This document shows, piece after piece, positions 25,130 through 38,307 of a DNA stretch of 64,000 bases. How positions within the stretch are numbered: the stretch's first letter is position 1; each line of letters begins with the position of its first letter. A program made the position numbers and the translations under genes. The notes beneath the pieces are model-generated. The model was not told the origin of the DNA. It saw nothing but the letters and a program-made list of their open reading frames with translations, and ran no database searches. Where the stretch lies: positions 18,288,871 through 18,352,870 of the forward strand of contig NC_040028.1 in the NCBI RefSeq assembly GCF_000972845.2, given 5' to 3'. This stretch comes from Larimichthys crocea (taxonomy: Eukaryota > Chordata > Actinopteri > Sciaenidae).

Positions 25130-26140
25130 TAAAAAAAAAAAAAAAATAAAAAATTCTCCTCTCACCCCGGCGGGTGGTATCCGTGTCACCTCAAGCTCGG
25201 GTCCTCTACCAGAGGCCTGGGAGGTTGAGGGTTCGGCGCAGTATTCTCGATGTTCCTAGGACTCACTCTTCGGACTGAGGCTTCAGATGTTGTTCCTGGG
25301 ATTTCTGGAGCCACTCTCCCAGTTTGGGGGTTACTGGCCAAGTGCCCCCACTACACGGGGACACGCAACCTTGACCTTCCACATCCATTCCAGCTGCTCT
25401 TTCAACCCTTGATAGTTACTCAAGTTTCTCAGTTCCTTCTTCCTGATGTTGGCGTCAGCGGGGATCGCCACATCTATCACCACTACCCTCTTCTGCCTTT
25501 GTCCAACCACCACTATGTCCGGCTGGTTAGCCAGGACCTGTTTGTCAGTCTGGAAGCTGAAGTCCCACAGCACCTTGGCCCTGTTGTTCTAGCCACCTTC
25601 TGTGGTATGGCCCATCGGGATTTAGGTACTTCTATTCCATACGGTTGCAGATGTTCCTGTATACTACTCAGCCACTTGGTTGTGCCTCTCCATGTACGCT
25701 GATCCAGCTAGCATCTACAACCCTGCTACTAGTGCTGGACTGTCTCAGGGGCTTCTTTACACAGTCTGCATCTTTGGTCTGGTCTACTCTGGTAGATCCT
25801 GGCCTCTATGGCTCTTGTGCTTATGGCCGTTCTTGTGCTGCCATGATTAGTGCCTCTGTGCGTCTGTCAGCCGCATTACCAGCCACTGGTAGGATTTCTT
25901 GATATCAGCCACTTCCTCATCTGACGGTGGTACATGCCATGTAGGGCTTGTCCCTCCAGGTTGTCTGTCCTCCTCCTCTGCACTCTCATCAGGGTTCTGT
26001 TGCCTGAGACATTCACTAGCAGTTCATCCTTCGGGGCCATCTTTCTGATGTAGTCTGTATTTTGATGTTCATCTGGCCGTGGCCTTGACGCTCACTATCT
26101 TCGGCCCCCCTCTTCCGCTTAGTGTATAGTCTCAGGGTGT
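25130..26140 (-). pseudogene. RLE-type non-LTR retrotransposon, C-terminal ORF remnant
   Basis: Minus-strand frames encode the end of a reverse-transcriptase polyprotein. The residues ANQPDIVVVGQRQKR and then VVVIDVAIPADANIRKKE fit the PD...D motif region of a restriction-like endonuclease. These are followed by a YQGLKEQLEWMWKVKV segment and, after frame breaks, TPKLGEWLQKIPGTT. Further upstream (about 25900-26100) are LEGQALHGMYHRQM-type residues. Stops and frameshifts break it, so it is a dead copy. The A-rich stretch at 25130-25150 may be its tail. An R4/Dong/Rex6-like clade is likely but not proven. It sits exactly between block B and block A'. Confidence 0.75.
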
Positions 26141-26146
26141 GGACAT

Positions 26147-26193
26147 TATATATATATATATATATAATAAATATATTATATATATATAATTAT

Positions 26194-26225
<32 letters not shown>

Positions 26226-26226
26226 A
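26147..26226. repeat. (TA)n microsatellite at the inner edge of block A'
   Basis: About 80 bases of nearly pure, interrupted TA repeat, able to form a cruciform. It directly abuts the start of block A'. Confidence 0.95.
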
Positions 26227-27530
26227 TTTCCCCCTGGGATTATTAAAGTATTTCTGATTCTGAAAAACAGGGCTTTTATTTTGAAAAGCGCCACGGAAGC
26301 CGGCCGTTGAGCCGTTGGTAGCTTGCCGCGGGCTGATCGATGTGGAGGCAGTTCAGCCTGCGACAGAAAAACAAGCGAGGTTAGGTCGAGCGGTCCGTGT
26401 TTTAAAGAAAGAAGAAAGAAAACGAAGTGGAAACCGACGGATATGTGGATTTAAACGTCATCTCCGTCGCTTTTAGTCACTTGTTGTTCGGTTACCGGGG
26501 GGTCGGCGGCGGTTGCGGCGGAGCTGCCCGTTCCAGAGTGTCGCCGTTTGCCCATTCTCACTGGAGCGAACACAAGGTAAGAGACCGCGGGTGAACTGTG
26601 TGCAAGTTGTGGACGTGTGTGGCTCCACTCCGCCCGCTTAAGTAGCTGTTTAACGTCTTATTTAGATTTATTTTGTGGCTCGGGAGAAGTCGTAAAAGTT
26701 GGGATTTAAAACAAACAGACCGGGCCTCACTTTGTAGCTTTGACGCTTGGCTCTTTGTCCAGATTGTGCTAGAACTCCGTGTGAAAGCCTCACGGTTTAG
26801 CTCCTGTTGCCGTAAAAAAAAGCCTTAAATGTTCCAGTTTTATAACTAAAAAGCTTGTTTAAATTCACATCACATTTTTTTTAAAGCTTTATTCACACGG
26901 TGCCACTTCTTTAAAGCCTGCAAGCGACGGCAGGTCTCCACACTCCCCTGCCCCCCAACACAGATGGCACGTTTTGTTGTTCCGACATTTCTCCCACACT
27001 AACCCGTGTTTTTAGGAAACACATTCAGTCATGTGGTGTTAGTGAAGAGTGTGTGTGTCAGATATTCTCTGCAGCTTTTACACAATGAACCACAATGGCC
27101 AAAAACACACACACACACACGCACACACAAACACGCCGAGCTGTCACCGTTTCTAGCGGCTCTTCGTGGTAACTACACCCCCCGGTCAGTCCCCATGAAT
27201 GATGAGCTGCATTTGCTCTTGTTAGTTGCACGTTAATTGTGCATGATAGCAGTACACTTCTCATGGCACACCTAATCTTGCAAGACACACCCCGCACTGT
27301 TAACAGCACCATGGTAACGCTTTAAATAAAATAAAACACCAGGACAAGGTTCATCAGCAATGACAGGTATGTGCAGAGCAGGTGCAATAATAGACTGCTT
27401 GGCTTGTGGCACAACACATGCCTAAGATTTTTCCCAAGTGTGTTTGCAATGTCATATTTTGGGTGTAGACGTGGAAGTTTTTGTTTAGCAGTGGGTGTAC
27501 ATTTACTCCAATTACTGTGTTTTTTGCGCA

Positions 27531-28094
27531 TAGGGATGGGAATTCATAGATTTTTACGATTCCGATTCCATTATCGATTCTGATTAATGATTCGATTCTT
27601 TGTCGATTCCAATTTGGGGGAAAACAAACAGTTTTATCAGCATCAACTTTGTTTAGTTAGAAGTATCACGACCTTACAAACCAACAGCGAGGTCAAAAAA
27701 CTGTGGCAAATACGCACATTTAATGTTAACCGTTACCGCTGCTGCTAGGTTGAGATGCATCTCCAGTCCGAAGCGTGTCAAAAACACGGCATTCATTTAA
27801 AAATATTGCACGTTGTGTTTGCAAATGTTTCTGCATGTTCGTCGTGTTCCCTCCCGACGTTGTTATCTCCGCTTTGAAATGATTGCAAGTCGCCCTGTTG
27901 CCGTCTTTTGTGTAAAATGCAGCCAAACTTTGGAGTGAGTGTTTACTACTGATTGCACGGCACCGTGCGAAACTTGCATAAGCACGTGGCGAATTAGTCG
28001 TGCTTGCTGGAATCGATAAGAATCGTTAGATAAACTGCCAAACGATTCCATGGACCGGTTCTCAACAAGAACCGGTTCTCGATTCCCATCCCTA
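27531..28094 (-). mobile_element. hAT-like element with BED finger remnant (right copy)
   Basis: Termini TAGGGATGGGAATTC at 27531 and GATTCCCATCCCTA ending 28094. The minus-strand frame encodes KDGNRATCNHFKAE and NMQKHLQTQR, the same degenerate BED finger as in the left copy. Its presence in both arms dates insertion before duplication. Confidence 0.7.
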
Positions 28095-28222
28095 TTTATG
28101 CCACTTTTTACTTGTATTCTACTACAGAGAATCTTGTACTTTCAAACCCACTACATAACACGCTAATTTGCAAATTTTTTGCATTTGCTCGTTTAATTTT
28201 TTGAGTTTTTGCTACTTTTACT

Positions 28223-28778
28223 TTAAAGGACCAGTGTGTAGGATTTTGTCGTTCCACCACCGACAGTTTAAGGACTGGCTTGCGTATCCGTGACGTCGCC
28301 CACAGGTTTCTGAAGAACCGCTTTGAAGCTCAAATCTGTTGCAAAAGACGTGAGTCATTGTAAAGCTGAGCGGGCTGAGTGACGTCTGGTTTCCTCAAAC
28401 AAACCACCTGTAACGGCGCCAACCTGTCAATCAAAGTGTCCACGCTGTTAATTCTGCATAGTTTTAATATCATTTGAACAGGTGAGCTCTATAAAACGCT
28501 CGGTGGTACTGGTGGTGGGGTGGTTGGCAGCACCCTCGCCTCACTTCTCTAACACAAAACACAAACAAAGGCCGTGTCTAGAGTCAGTGTTTGGTTTGTC
28601 TGTTTTAGGCTACTGTAGAAAATGGTGGACTCTCTGGCATCTGTGGAAAAGAGGCTTGTTCTAAGCAAACAAAAGCATTTTTTTATTTTGCTCTCATGAA
28701 AAAAGAGTTGGTAAATATTTATTCCTTTGCTTCCATATTCTGTAAATGGAGCCTTAAATCTGACACAGTGGACCTTTC
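28223..28778. mobile_element. MITE-like element in block A'
   Basis: Mirror of 15562-16107. Starts TTAAAGGACCAGTGTGTAGG and ends TGACACAGTGGACCTTTC. Non-coding. Confidence 0.65.
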
Positions 28779-31700
28779 TAAGTGAAATATTGAATATTCT
28801 TCTACCACTGCCAGATAAAGTTGATTAGATCGTCGTCAGGAATTTAATTAGCAAAGATAGTTAATTAATGGGTCAATGCGTCATTTTCTCTACAAGTAAG
28901 ATGAAATCTGTGGATGTTGGTGGGAGAAAATATGATATAGATGTGGTCATTTTTAACACCAACAATTAAACGGTTAATCAAGCATCGGTAGATTAATCAG
29001 TCATAAAAATAGTCTAGGTGCGGCTCTCCGTCTCTGTTTTTTGTATTATTTTGCTTCCTGCCTTTATGTAACGTATTATCAGAGGTCAAAACTCATGCTG
29101 TCATCCATTCACTAGGTACTGCTCGTAAATTAAGTCAACGCGATTAAAGCATGAATCATTTACCGAGGAAGCTGATTCATTCATCCAGGCACAAAAACGC
29201 TTCATGCTGTGTGTCATTCAAATCATGGTATGCATAATATTGGAAGTCCCCTCAAGAGTTCAAATGCACGAAAATGATTGCTTAATGTGTGTATGTACAA
29301 ATAGTTCTAATAATAATACTGAAACTTTAGTCTTGTCAAGTCACAGAAAAATAATAGATTTAACTAGATATAGATAGATGTAACTCTGTATTTGAATATT
29401 TTGTGTTTCTGGGACTGTTTGACAAACTATTTCTGAATTTCAATAACATTTCACATTTTAAAAGCTATTATAACTGGAAATAACTGACCATGAATACTAG
29501 TTTATAATAAACAGAGTTGCAGCATTTCAAGTTGATTAATACACAGCTTACATGATGTAACCTTCAGAGAGATACACTGAACCTTCCTCTGTTTTTCTAA
29601 ATCAGATTTCCCATAAAAGAATTGTGATTTCCTCTTCAGCCTCACAGAGATCAACCTCCAGGAAGCCTGTGTCAAATAACAGCGATAAAGCTGCAAACAA
29701 CACTTGATGTAATGAATAGACATTTATTATTTAATTTCTCTACAGGCCAAGTGTAATAATTAACAACCAATCAGGCCGATTAAAAAGAGACAACAGAGGT
29801 GATGTTGCTTGACTTTCACAGTCGCCTTTTTATTGGTGCAATTCCGGTAATTAAAAGGTAATCGTGATATTTCTTAATTCTGATGAGCTCAGCTGACCGC
29901 ACCGGTCTAACAAGTGACCTACTGTGAAAGATAAAGTTCTAGTCCGTAGAAACTCAGGACTCGTCTTCTCGTGATGATGTTTGAAGTAGGCCACTTCGTG
30001 GAAGGATTTGACCTCGGGCAGATAAACAAAGTGAAGCATGAAACCGAACGTGACATTTATTCCACATTCATAATATCACACCTGTTTGTTTCTCTCAGTG
30101 TGTAAATATGTCCTCATTTCCCATCAGTTTGCTGGATTCAGACATCGCTGCGCATAACAAACTCCCTGAGTCAGGACATTAACTCGCAATGTTGTCGTCA
30201 CGATGAATAAATATACCAGGTCCTCGTTTCCTCTTCGTCTTCTTCTGTTTTGATTGACAGGTGTGAGCTGAGACTAAGTTAGACTCAGCTCGTCTTCCAC
30301 GCTGGAAGTGATCACACAGGGCCCACACAACGTTTGTCTTATCTTTGTTTTGAGTAGGAGTCGGTGGAAAAAGACGTTAGAAACTTTTAAACCACCATCC
30401 TGTGTAACGTGAAACTTGACACTTTCTTTTTACCAGAAGATACTATGAGTCATAACACGCAGTGATAATTATAATTTAAGAGTCTGATAATTTAACACTA
30501 AAAAATTCATACTTTCATAATGTAATTAGTAGTTAAATAATTCAAGTTAGTCATTACAAGACGGGTGAAGTACCGCCTTTTTTTTTTTTTTTTTATCCCA
30601 GACGTAAACAATGTTTGAAGATGATTGCATCACCCGTCTTACGTTTATGGCCCATATTAAATGGAGTTTTCTGGAGCGCTGATAGATTTATAAGTCACTT
30701 TAAACGTTTAATTACGTATGGTTTTTAGACAAAAGCTTTTTAATGGTTTTAGACCGCCTCATGTACTTTATCATTTTCATTTCTGCTGGACATCTCAAAT
30801 AAAAATACACAAGTGTTCCGCGTATCTCTGACAGTCCGTCTCTCCTGTGGTGTCCAGGACGCAATAGTTTGGTAGTTTACCCAAAACTTTTGTGAGTCGA
30901 CACTTTGATTGTCTCCAGTCGTTCCCCCTCCGGGGGGGAAAAAACGATGCAGGAAATAGCGATCACTGTCAAAATTGGTGTTTTTGGCTTTGTGGAAAGT
31001 GAAACGTTTCCTCTCTCAGGAAGAAGAGAGAGGACTTAATAAGTGCAGGGACAGATGGGCGGGTCAGGAGACGTAACACACATAAAGCAGCAATAGTTGG
31101 TGGGGTAGATTTAAAAGGTCAAACCATGTCAATGTAATAATCTGTAATCTGGGAATGGGCAGCCATTAACAGTTTCATATAATTGATGAGACAATAATCC
31201 CCCCTTCCTGCGACCCCGTAATTTTTTAAGAGGAGGAGGAGTTGTGCTGTCCATCGAGCAGACGGTCAACGCTGTGACCATTGAACTGTATGCGTGTCCT
31301 TCTTAAGGAAAAACTAAGGCTTGTTTTGTACACATGTACTGGTGTGCTTGCATTCAGAGCTGATAATAAAACTGGGGAACTTGTATTGCCGACGATACTT
31401 CACTTCCTTGTTTTAATTGTTAGGATTTTAGCCATTTAGACTCCAGGATGGTCCGTGTCAAGTCGTCCACAAGATAGTAGATATTTATGGTCTCCAGGGG
31501 ATGAACCCCAAGGCTTTTGGTGCCCGGACTTTCCCTTAAGGGCTAAATTCCAGCCGGGCACGAATGCAACCTTTCTGGATGTGTCACGCTGACCAGAGTG
31601 TCGCGACTGTTTTGTCAGCGTTTGGCAACCCCCCAGAAAGATCCACGGTCTTGTTTCCAGTGCTATCAGACAGGATCAGGTGGTTGCGTGGCAGTGTGTA

Positions 31701-34449
31701 TTTGTGATGAAGGTAACTGCATGTGAAGCAATCAGGAAATAACTTTTATCTGTATCGATGCCAGCGGCTCGCTAGTCTCATTCAGGTCCTATGTCGCTAG
31801 AACCAATGCTCGCTTTCTCCTTCTATCTCTCTGCCAAACCATCTGACAGAACCAAATGAAACTTCGTTCATGTACATACTTTTGGGCAGTGTAAATAAAC
31901 TATGATAGTTTAGTCCATGATTCCAACTGGAGTCCTCAGTCTCATAACATCAGCCTGCATTTTACCAAAAGTTGGAATAGGGCTCGACTTCTCCCATCAC
32001 AGGTCGCTGTGTTTCTTTGGCCAACCACTGCTGGCAAACCAAAATGTTCTACCCCCACTCAAATGAATGGAAAGACCTGTGCTGATCCCGTCTGGATACC
32101 CCAACACTCATGAGGTTGACAGCTGTTTGATCGGAGTGAATCCTGATGTCTTTTGTACTGCGCAAACTATCTCCAGCATCTACATAATGACTGGGCATCG
32201 ACATTCATGCTTTCCATGCAGTGTGTTCTAATAACTTTGGCGTTCTTAGCAGCTCGGAACATAATTTTGATTTTTGGGGATAAATATCTCACACCTGTTG
32301 AGTCGAGTGACATTTCATCGTTCAGCTGCAAGAACGTAACAGAGGGACTTGTACTTTTGGTTTATCTCTCCATGTTAACATGCTAAAAGTTGGTCGACCA
32401 GGCAAACATTATACACTTAACATCAGCAACCAGTTTCATTGTGAGTGTGCTGATGTCAAGCAATTCAGCTCAAGCGCACGGATGCCAGCCTCACAGTGCA
32501 GAGTGGAGTGACCTTTGTTAAAAACCAGTTTGATAATCGTGAGCGGCTGGTCCTCTTGCCTGTAATTTACCCTAGTCCTGTGTCAACAACGTGTATTTCC
32601 CGCTTCTTATCATAGTTTAGAGTTTCATCTGTCCTGTCCCAAGCGTGCTCTCTTTTGTTCCTGTTTCAGTTTGCTCCACCTCTCCTTCATCGTCTACATC
32701 ACTTCCTCCTTGCCACCCAGCTTGAGTTTCCTAATTCATCGCCACAACACGAACTAAACATTCTGTTTGGCTTCCAGTGTCCTTGTGGTCAACCACTGGC
32801 ACTGGGCCTAATCCTACACTGGGACACTGAGGCGAGGAGGGGCATAGAGAGTCATGACAGGGGAGGAAGGAGTGCAACTGGGGCAGTTGAGTAAAGCTTG
32901 TTATAACGGTGGTGGGATGTATCTCAGCCTCACACTCACTTGATCCACAAGCCACACCCGTTGGACTTGTTAATCCTTGGATGACGCATGAGAAGGGAAG
33001 TGTTCAGGGCCTGAGTGTGGCCGTGGGTAAATCACAGAGGTTTAAATCAGGTCAATCATTAAAGATCCCATAATGATGGAGCACAGTGAAGGGTTAAGAT
33101 TAACGAGTATATTATTTTAAAAACAGAAAAATTGTAGAGTAGGATCTCTAATGCTGGTGGCGATTTCTTAATTAATGAAATGATGTGGAAATAGCATGAG
33201 TTTTTGGGGAGTAGGGGGGTGTAGTAAACCTCCCGAAGGTCTTCATGGAGATCACTGCAGATTGTAAATCAACTCCCGCCACTGAACAGAGAAACATGCC
33301 ATGAAATTTCATAAACAGAGTCAAAACTGCTCGTTAAAATCGTATCAAGGGTCAACGGCTCCCATCACACTTTATTGAGTGTGGTGTGGTCATGATTATG
33401 GCAGCGAAAAGATTGGTACTAGGTCACGAAGAGAGACTAGCGGGGAGTGAATTCAACACTCTCTTAGCAGGAGTGTCAAATTGGGACGAAAAGGATTCAG
33501 AGACCTTAGTTGCCTGCAGGTACACATACACAGTACGATATTAAAGTGAACGATTAGCTGTCTAAATGGAGAAAAATTACAAATCACTGGAATATTCATT
33601 AACTTGACTGCTGCCTCATATTTCAGCAAGAATGAACCTAGTGCAATGCCTCAGTGCAAGATAAGTAAACAGGTTTTTCCAAGTACTTTGGGTGAGAGAT
33701 CCGAACTATTTCTCTCCAGATACGATTCTGATACACTAAACCAAAGTACGTATTGGCCATACCAATCGCAATTTTTTGGAAAAGACATGAAATACACTAT
33801 TACTGTATTCTGACGCAAACACGGACAATTACTTTTGCATGTGTGCACATTATTTCATGTAAATTTTGTTCTTGTATATACCTTATAAGCAGGGGCGCCG
33901 CCAGGAATTTTGGGCCCCATGAAAAAAATTTGGTTTAATAATTTTATGTTGGTGATTACCTATTTTCTGGGGCCACTGTCAGTCGTGGGCCCTTGGAATT
34001 GTCCTAACTTTTCCCCCCTATACAGCCCCCCTGCTTATAAGGTATATACTTGTTCTTGTACCTTATAAGATATATACAAGAACAAAATTTACATTAAATA
34101 ATGTGCACAAATGCAAAAGTAATTGTCCGTGTTTGTGTCAGAATACAGAAGGGGGTGTCTCTGACTCACTGAGGGAGGCATTATAGAGTTTCAACTAAAG
34201 ATATCAGTAGTGTCACTGACAGTTGACTGAGTTCCCACACTCAGCAACATAAAACATTGTGTCAACACAAGTCAGTAATATTAAAAAACATAAAGAAATA
34301 AAAATAGATAAAAAAAATCTATTTTTATTTATTTTTGTTTTTTAAAGGTGCTAGATAGATAGATAGAAAAAGGCAAAAAAAACCCACAATAAACAGACAG
34401 AAATTAAACAGACAGAAATATCTATAACCTACACAATAAACACGAAAAA

Positions 34450-34752
34450 CAATCAACCTTCAAAACAGACAAGTACTGAGGATAAAAGTGACCATAGTGT
34501 AAGAAATATTGCAAAGAAAGTGACCATGATACAAATAATAATATAGGAACACAACTGTATCTTCCTTAAGTTTCAAACCCTCCTGGTAAATGGACTGCTT
34601 AACATACTGAGCATGGACTGGTGTATCTGTCTGGGACTTATTTTTATGTTTTATTGTCAAAATAAGATTGTGCATCTTTTATCTTGACTTAGTTTAATGT
34701 TGTAAAATTTAAAAATCAATAAAAAAAATTTAATCATTAAAAAAAAAAAAGT
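34450..34752 (+). mobile_element. L1-like LINE 3' end with poly(A)
   Basis: Counterpart of 24054-24300 on the opposite strand, ending in an A-run at 34738-34750. Shares the TTTTATTGTCAAAATAAGAT block with the elements at 54829-56182. Confidence 0.65.
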
Positions 34753-35999
34753 TTCAACCCCTCCTCTGTTCAACAGAGTTATTGAACAGAAGAGAAACTC
34801 TAATTTTGAAGGAACATCACTTGGTTTCCGGTGTGATCAGGATGACGTCGGTTAACTTGATCGCCGGTCCCGTTGGTGACGTCACCAACACCGGGACTAG
34901 TACAGGACAACGCCAGAGGAAAAGGGACCAACCGGGAGGGACGATGTCGCCCCTCTCAGATGATGAGGGGAAGTTTGATTTCTTCATGCTCCTCATTATT
35001 TCAGGAGTCCTGTGAACTCAACAAACTCTTTGCACTCATTAAGTTATTTTATCTGTCTTTTTGTCTACACCAAATGTTGAGATTCTTCACACAAAAACAT
35101 GAGTTAGGCTATATTATACATAAACATTCATATTATATTAATTCTACAGTACAAACACTTAAAAACAAAACCTAAAACAGTACAACAGTTTAGAAAAAGA
35201 GGCCACATCACATAATAATAACACAAATCAACACAAACATCAACTAATAAATAAGACAAACATCAAATAAGATCAACTTCATTGTTCCCATGCGGGAAAA
35301 TTAAAGAAGTATCACAGATAAAAACATTTTTAAAAAGAAGTTCAGATTAGGGAAGTGAAATTGGAATACTACATGATCTTGTAATATAAACTACAACAAA
35401 GAGCAGGGAGAATAAAAACAGAGGTTTTATATATTATTTGATATATCTATGAAAGAGTATAGCGATATTCAAGGAGGGAATACAATAAACCAAAACAATG
35501 TTCAAACAAAACCTGTACAGCAGGTTTGTATAATTCTCTTACGCAATGAAAATATATGAAATAAACAGGTTATATTTAACAAAACTGAGGGTCTGTCATC
35601 AGTGAGAAATTAAATTTAGCCTAAGTGGGATCAGTCCTTGGTCCCGCTGCATTTGTCAGTGATATGCAAGCAGAAACACACACACTGTAAAACATTGTGG
35701 TTTGATTGAAGAGTTCTCCATGTGTCCTGAAAAGACGAGCACTGGATGAGTAAACCAGCTACCAGCTCAAGGTTTTACTCATCCAGTGAGTCACTGGTTA
35801 CAGGCGAATGGGTAATAATTTAGAACTTGGTAAAAATGACTCAGTCCTATTTTAGCATTGAAGAAAGGCTGATAAAAATATACTGAAATATGAATCATGT
35901 CGATCGGCCCGTTGACTCAGGGCGGTGTCTCGACCAAAGTATTATCCAAATGTGCCGATAATTTGCTTTTATTTTTGGTTTTTGTCTTTCCTTTTTTGT

Positions 36000-36540
36000 A
36001 TAAGGGTGAAGGATTTGGTGGCATCTATCAGTGAGGCTGCAGATTGCAGACAAGCCCTTTGTAGAGCCAGTGTTCAGTTTGTCTGTTCTGGGCTACCGTA
36101 GAAACGTGCTGGTGCAGCATGGTGGACCTACTCCCTCTGTACATATAGGGCTCGTTCTAAGGTTAACATATAACAGTTCCTATTTTCAGGCGATTAAACA
36201 CTGAAAAATATGTATGAATAATATATAAACAGATCCTCCTAATGCTGCGTTCTCACAGATTCAGGCAGACAGTAAACAACAAACTGGATCAGGACGAGGC
36301 ATCAGAGCAGGACAGTAAAATTAGTTGAGGCTGGCAAAGAATACCATCAACAGTAAGTTAGAACTGTTTGTCATCATCAGATCTGGATGTTACGTAGCTC
36401 CCTCATACCTTGTGGTTTTGCAATTCCTTTGTACTGTTTGTTTTTCTGTGCAGTAAAGAAGGTGTCGTCCATCTGCCATCTAACGTCTGCCTGAAGCCAC
36501 ATGAATGCAGCATAAATCTTACACATTGGACCTTTAAGTC
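36000..36540. mobile_element. MITE-like element in block B'
   Basis: Mirror of 22240-22800. Ends AATCTTACACATTGGACCTT near 36535. Non-coding. Confidence 0.5.
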
Positions 36541-37022
36541 AGTTTTTATCATGATGTTTTATCAAATCAAATACATGAAGTCATAAAGATGACATAAAAG
36601 TTTGATCCAAGAGAGGTCTTTGAGTGTTTTTATGATGTAAAAGTTCAAACTGAATAAAGATTAAGAATACATCTAAATGAAGGACTGCTTCAAATCCTTG
36701 TCACCTGACCCACAGTTACAGTATGCATCCTCCCTTACTAAACACCTATGAAATGACTCCAAACAAACACAGCCCTCATGGCCACAACCTCTCAGTTAAA
36801 TAATGTCTCTTATGTGCGATATTCATCCATTTAAAGCTTCAGTTCTGGCAGGTACACTGATACGAACTCATGCACTTGTTTCTTGTTCAGCAGTGCCTCC
36901 ATGTGTCTAAGCGTTATTCCTACACCGGAAAGAGGAGTAATGAAATATATACACCTGTAAAGGTTTTGGGATGTGAAACAGAAAATTAAAAGTGGAGGAC
37001 AAAAGAAAAACTTTTATTTTTA

Positions 37023-38307
37023 TACAACCCCAATTCCAAAAAAGTTGGTACGTTGTGCAAAATGTGAATAAAAACAGAACGCAATGATTTGCAAATCTCA
37101 GAAACCCATATTTTATTCCTGATGGAACATAAACAACATATCGTATGCATTTCATGGAAAATATTAGCTTATTTTGAAATTAATGGCAGCAACACATCAT
37201 AAAAAAGTTGGGACAGGGGCAACAAAAGGCTGGAAAAGTATAGGGCACAAATTAAAAACAACTGGACGAGCATTTGACAGTTAATTAGATTAATTGGCAA
37301 CAGGTCAGTAACATGACTACGTATAAAAGGAGCATTTCAGAGAGGCAGAGCCTCTCAGGTGTAAAGATGGGCAGAGGTTCACCGATCTGCAACAAACTCT
37401 GTCTAAAAACTCAAAGTAAGACTCAAAGTAAAATTGCAAAGATTTTGAAGATCCAACCATCTGCAGTGTAAAATATCATCAAACATTCAGAGATTCAGGA
37501 TGAGTCTCTGTGTGCAAAGGACAAGGTCAAAGGTCAAAACTGGATGCTCGTGATCCTCGGCCCCTCAGACGGCACTGGATTAAAAACAGGCATGATTCTT
37601 GACTGGAAATCACTGTACAGGCTCAGGAACACTGAGGTTCATCATACAATCCACAAATGCAAGTTAAAACTGTATCATGCAAAGAAGAAGTCATATGTGA
37701 ACACGATCCAGAAATGCCTCCGTCTTCTCTGGGCCAAAGCTTGTTTAAAATGGTCTGAGGAAAAATGGAAAACTGTTCTGAGGTCAGATCAGTCAAAATT
37801 TGAAATTCTTTCTGTAAACCATGGGCACTGTGTCCTGCGGACTAAAGAGAAGGACCATCCAGCTTGTTATCAGCAGACTCAAAAGCCTTCATCTCTGTTT
37901 GTATGGGGTTGCATTAGTGCCTATGGCACGGGCAGCTTACACATCTGGAAAGGTACCATCAGTGCTGAAAAGTACATAGAGGTTTTCTGAGCAACATATG
38001 CTCGCATCCAGACAACGTCTCTTTCATATTTCAGCAAGACAATGCTAAACCACATACTGCATCCCTCACAACATTATTGGTTTGCAGGAAAAGAGTACGG
38101 GTGCTGGACTGGCCTGCCTGCAGTTCCAGACCTTTCACCAATTGGCGCATCATTAAAAGGAAAATCCAGCAACGAAGGCCCAGGACTGTTGAGCAGTTAG
38201 AATCTTGCATTAGACAAGAAAGGGACAACATTCTTCTCCCAAAACTCCAGCAAGTGATTTACTTTACATTTACACAGTGTCCCAACCTCTTTGCGAATGG
38301 GGTTGTA
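37023..38307 (+). pseudogene. Tc1/mariner transposon with broken transposase
   Basis: Inverted termini begin TACAACCCCAATTCCAAAAA (37023) and end GCGAATGGGGTTGTA (38307), with a TA at the left target site. The plus-strand frame 37544-37990 encodes the central transposase, with SYVNTIQKCLRLLWAKACLK, KWSEEKWKTVLRSDQSKF (first catalytic Asp region, Q where E is usual) and FVWGCISAYGTGSLHIWKGT. It then frameshifts. A later frame (38077-38337) carries the RRPRTVEQLESCIRQE-like C-terminus. The QQDNA.KPH motif lies in a third frame near 38032. Length is near 1.3 kb as usual for Tc1, but the gene is dead. Confidence 0.88.

Larger units (their letters stand above)
26226..33762 (-). repeat. Block A': inverted copy of block A
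   Basis: Reverse complement of 10514-18125 with the same order of internal landmarks. It joins block B' at about 33762-33773 without intervening sequence. Frames found here are reverse-strand shadows of those in block A, and none is a recognised gene. Confidence 0.9.

Noticed and set aside
25250..25702. 150-residue plus-strand frame
   Set aside because: It is the antisense shadow of the RLE-type LINE frame on the minus strand (25331-25573).
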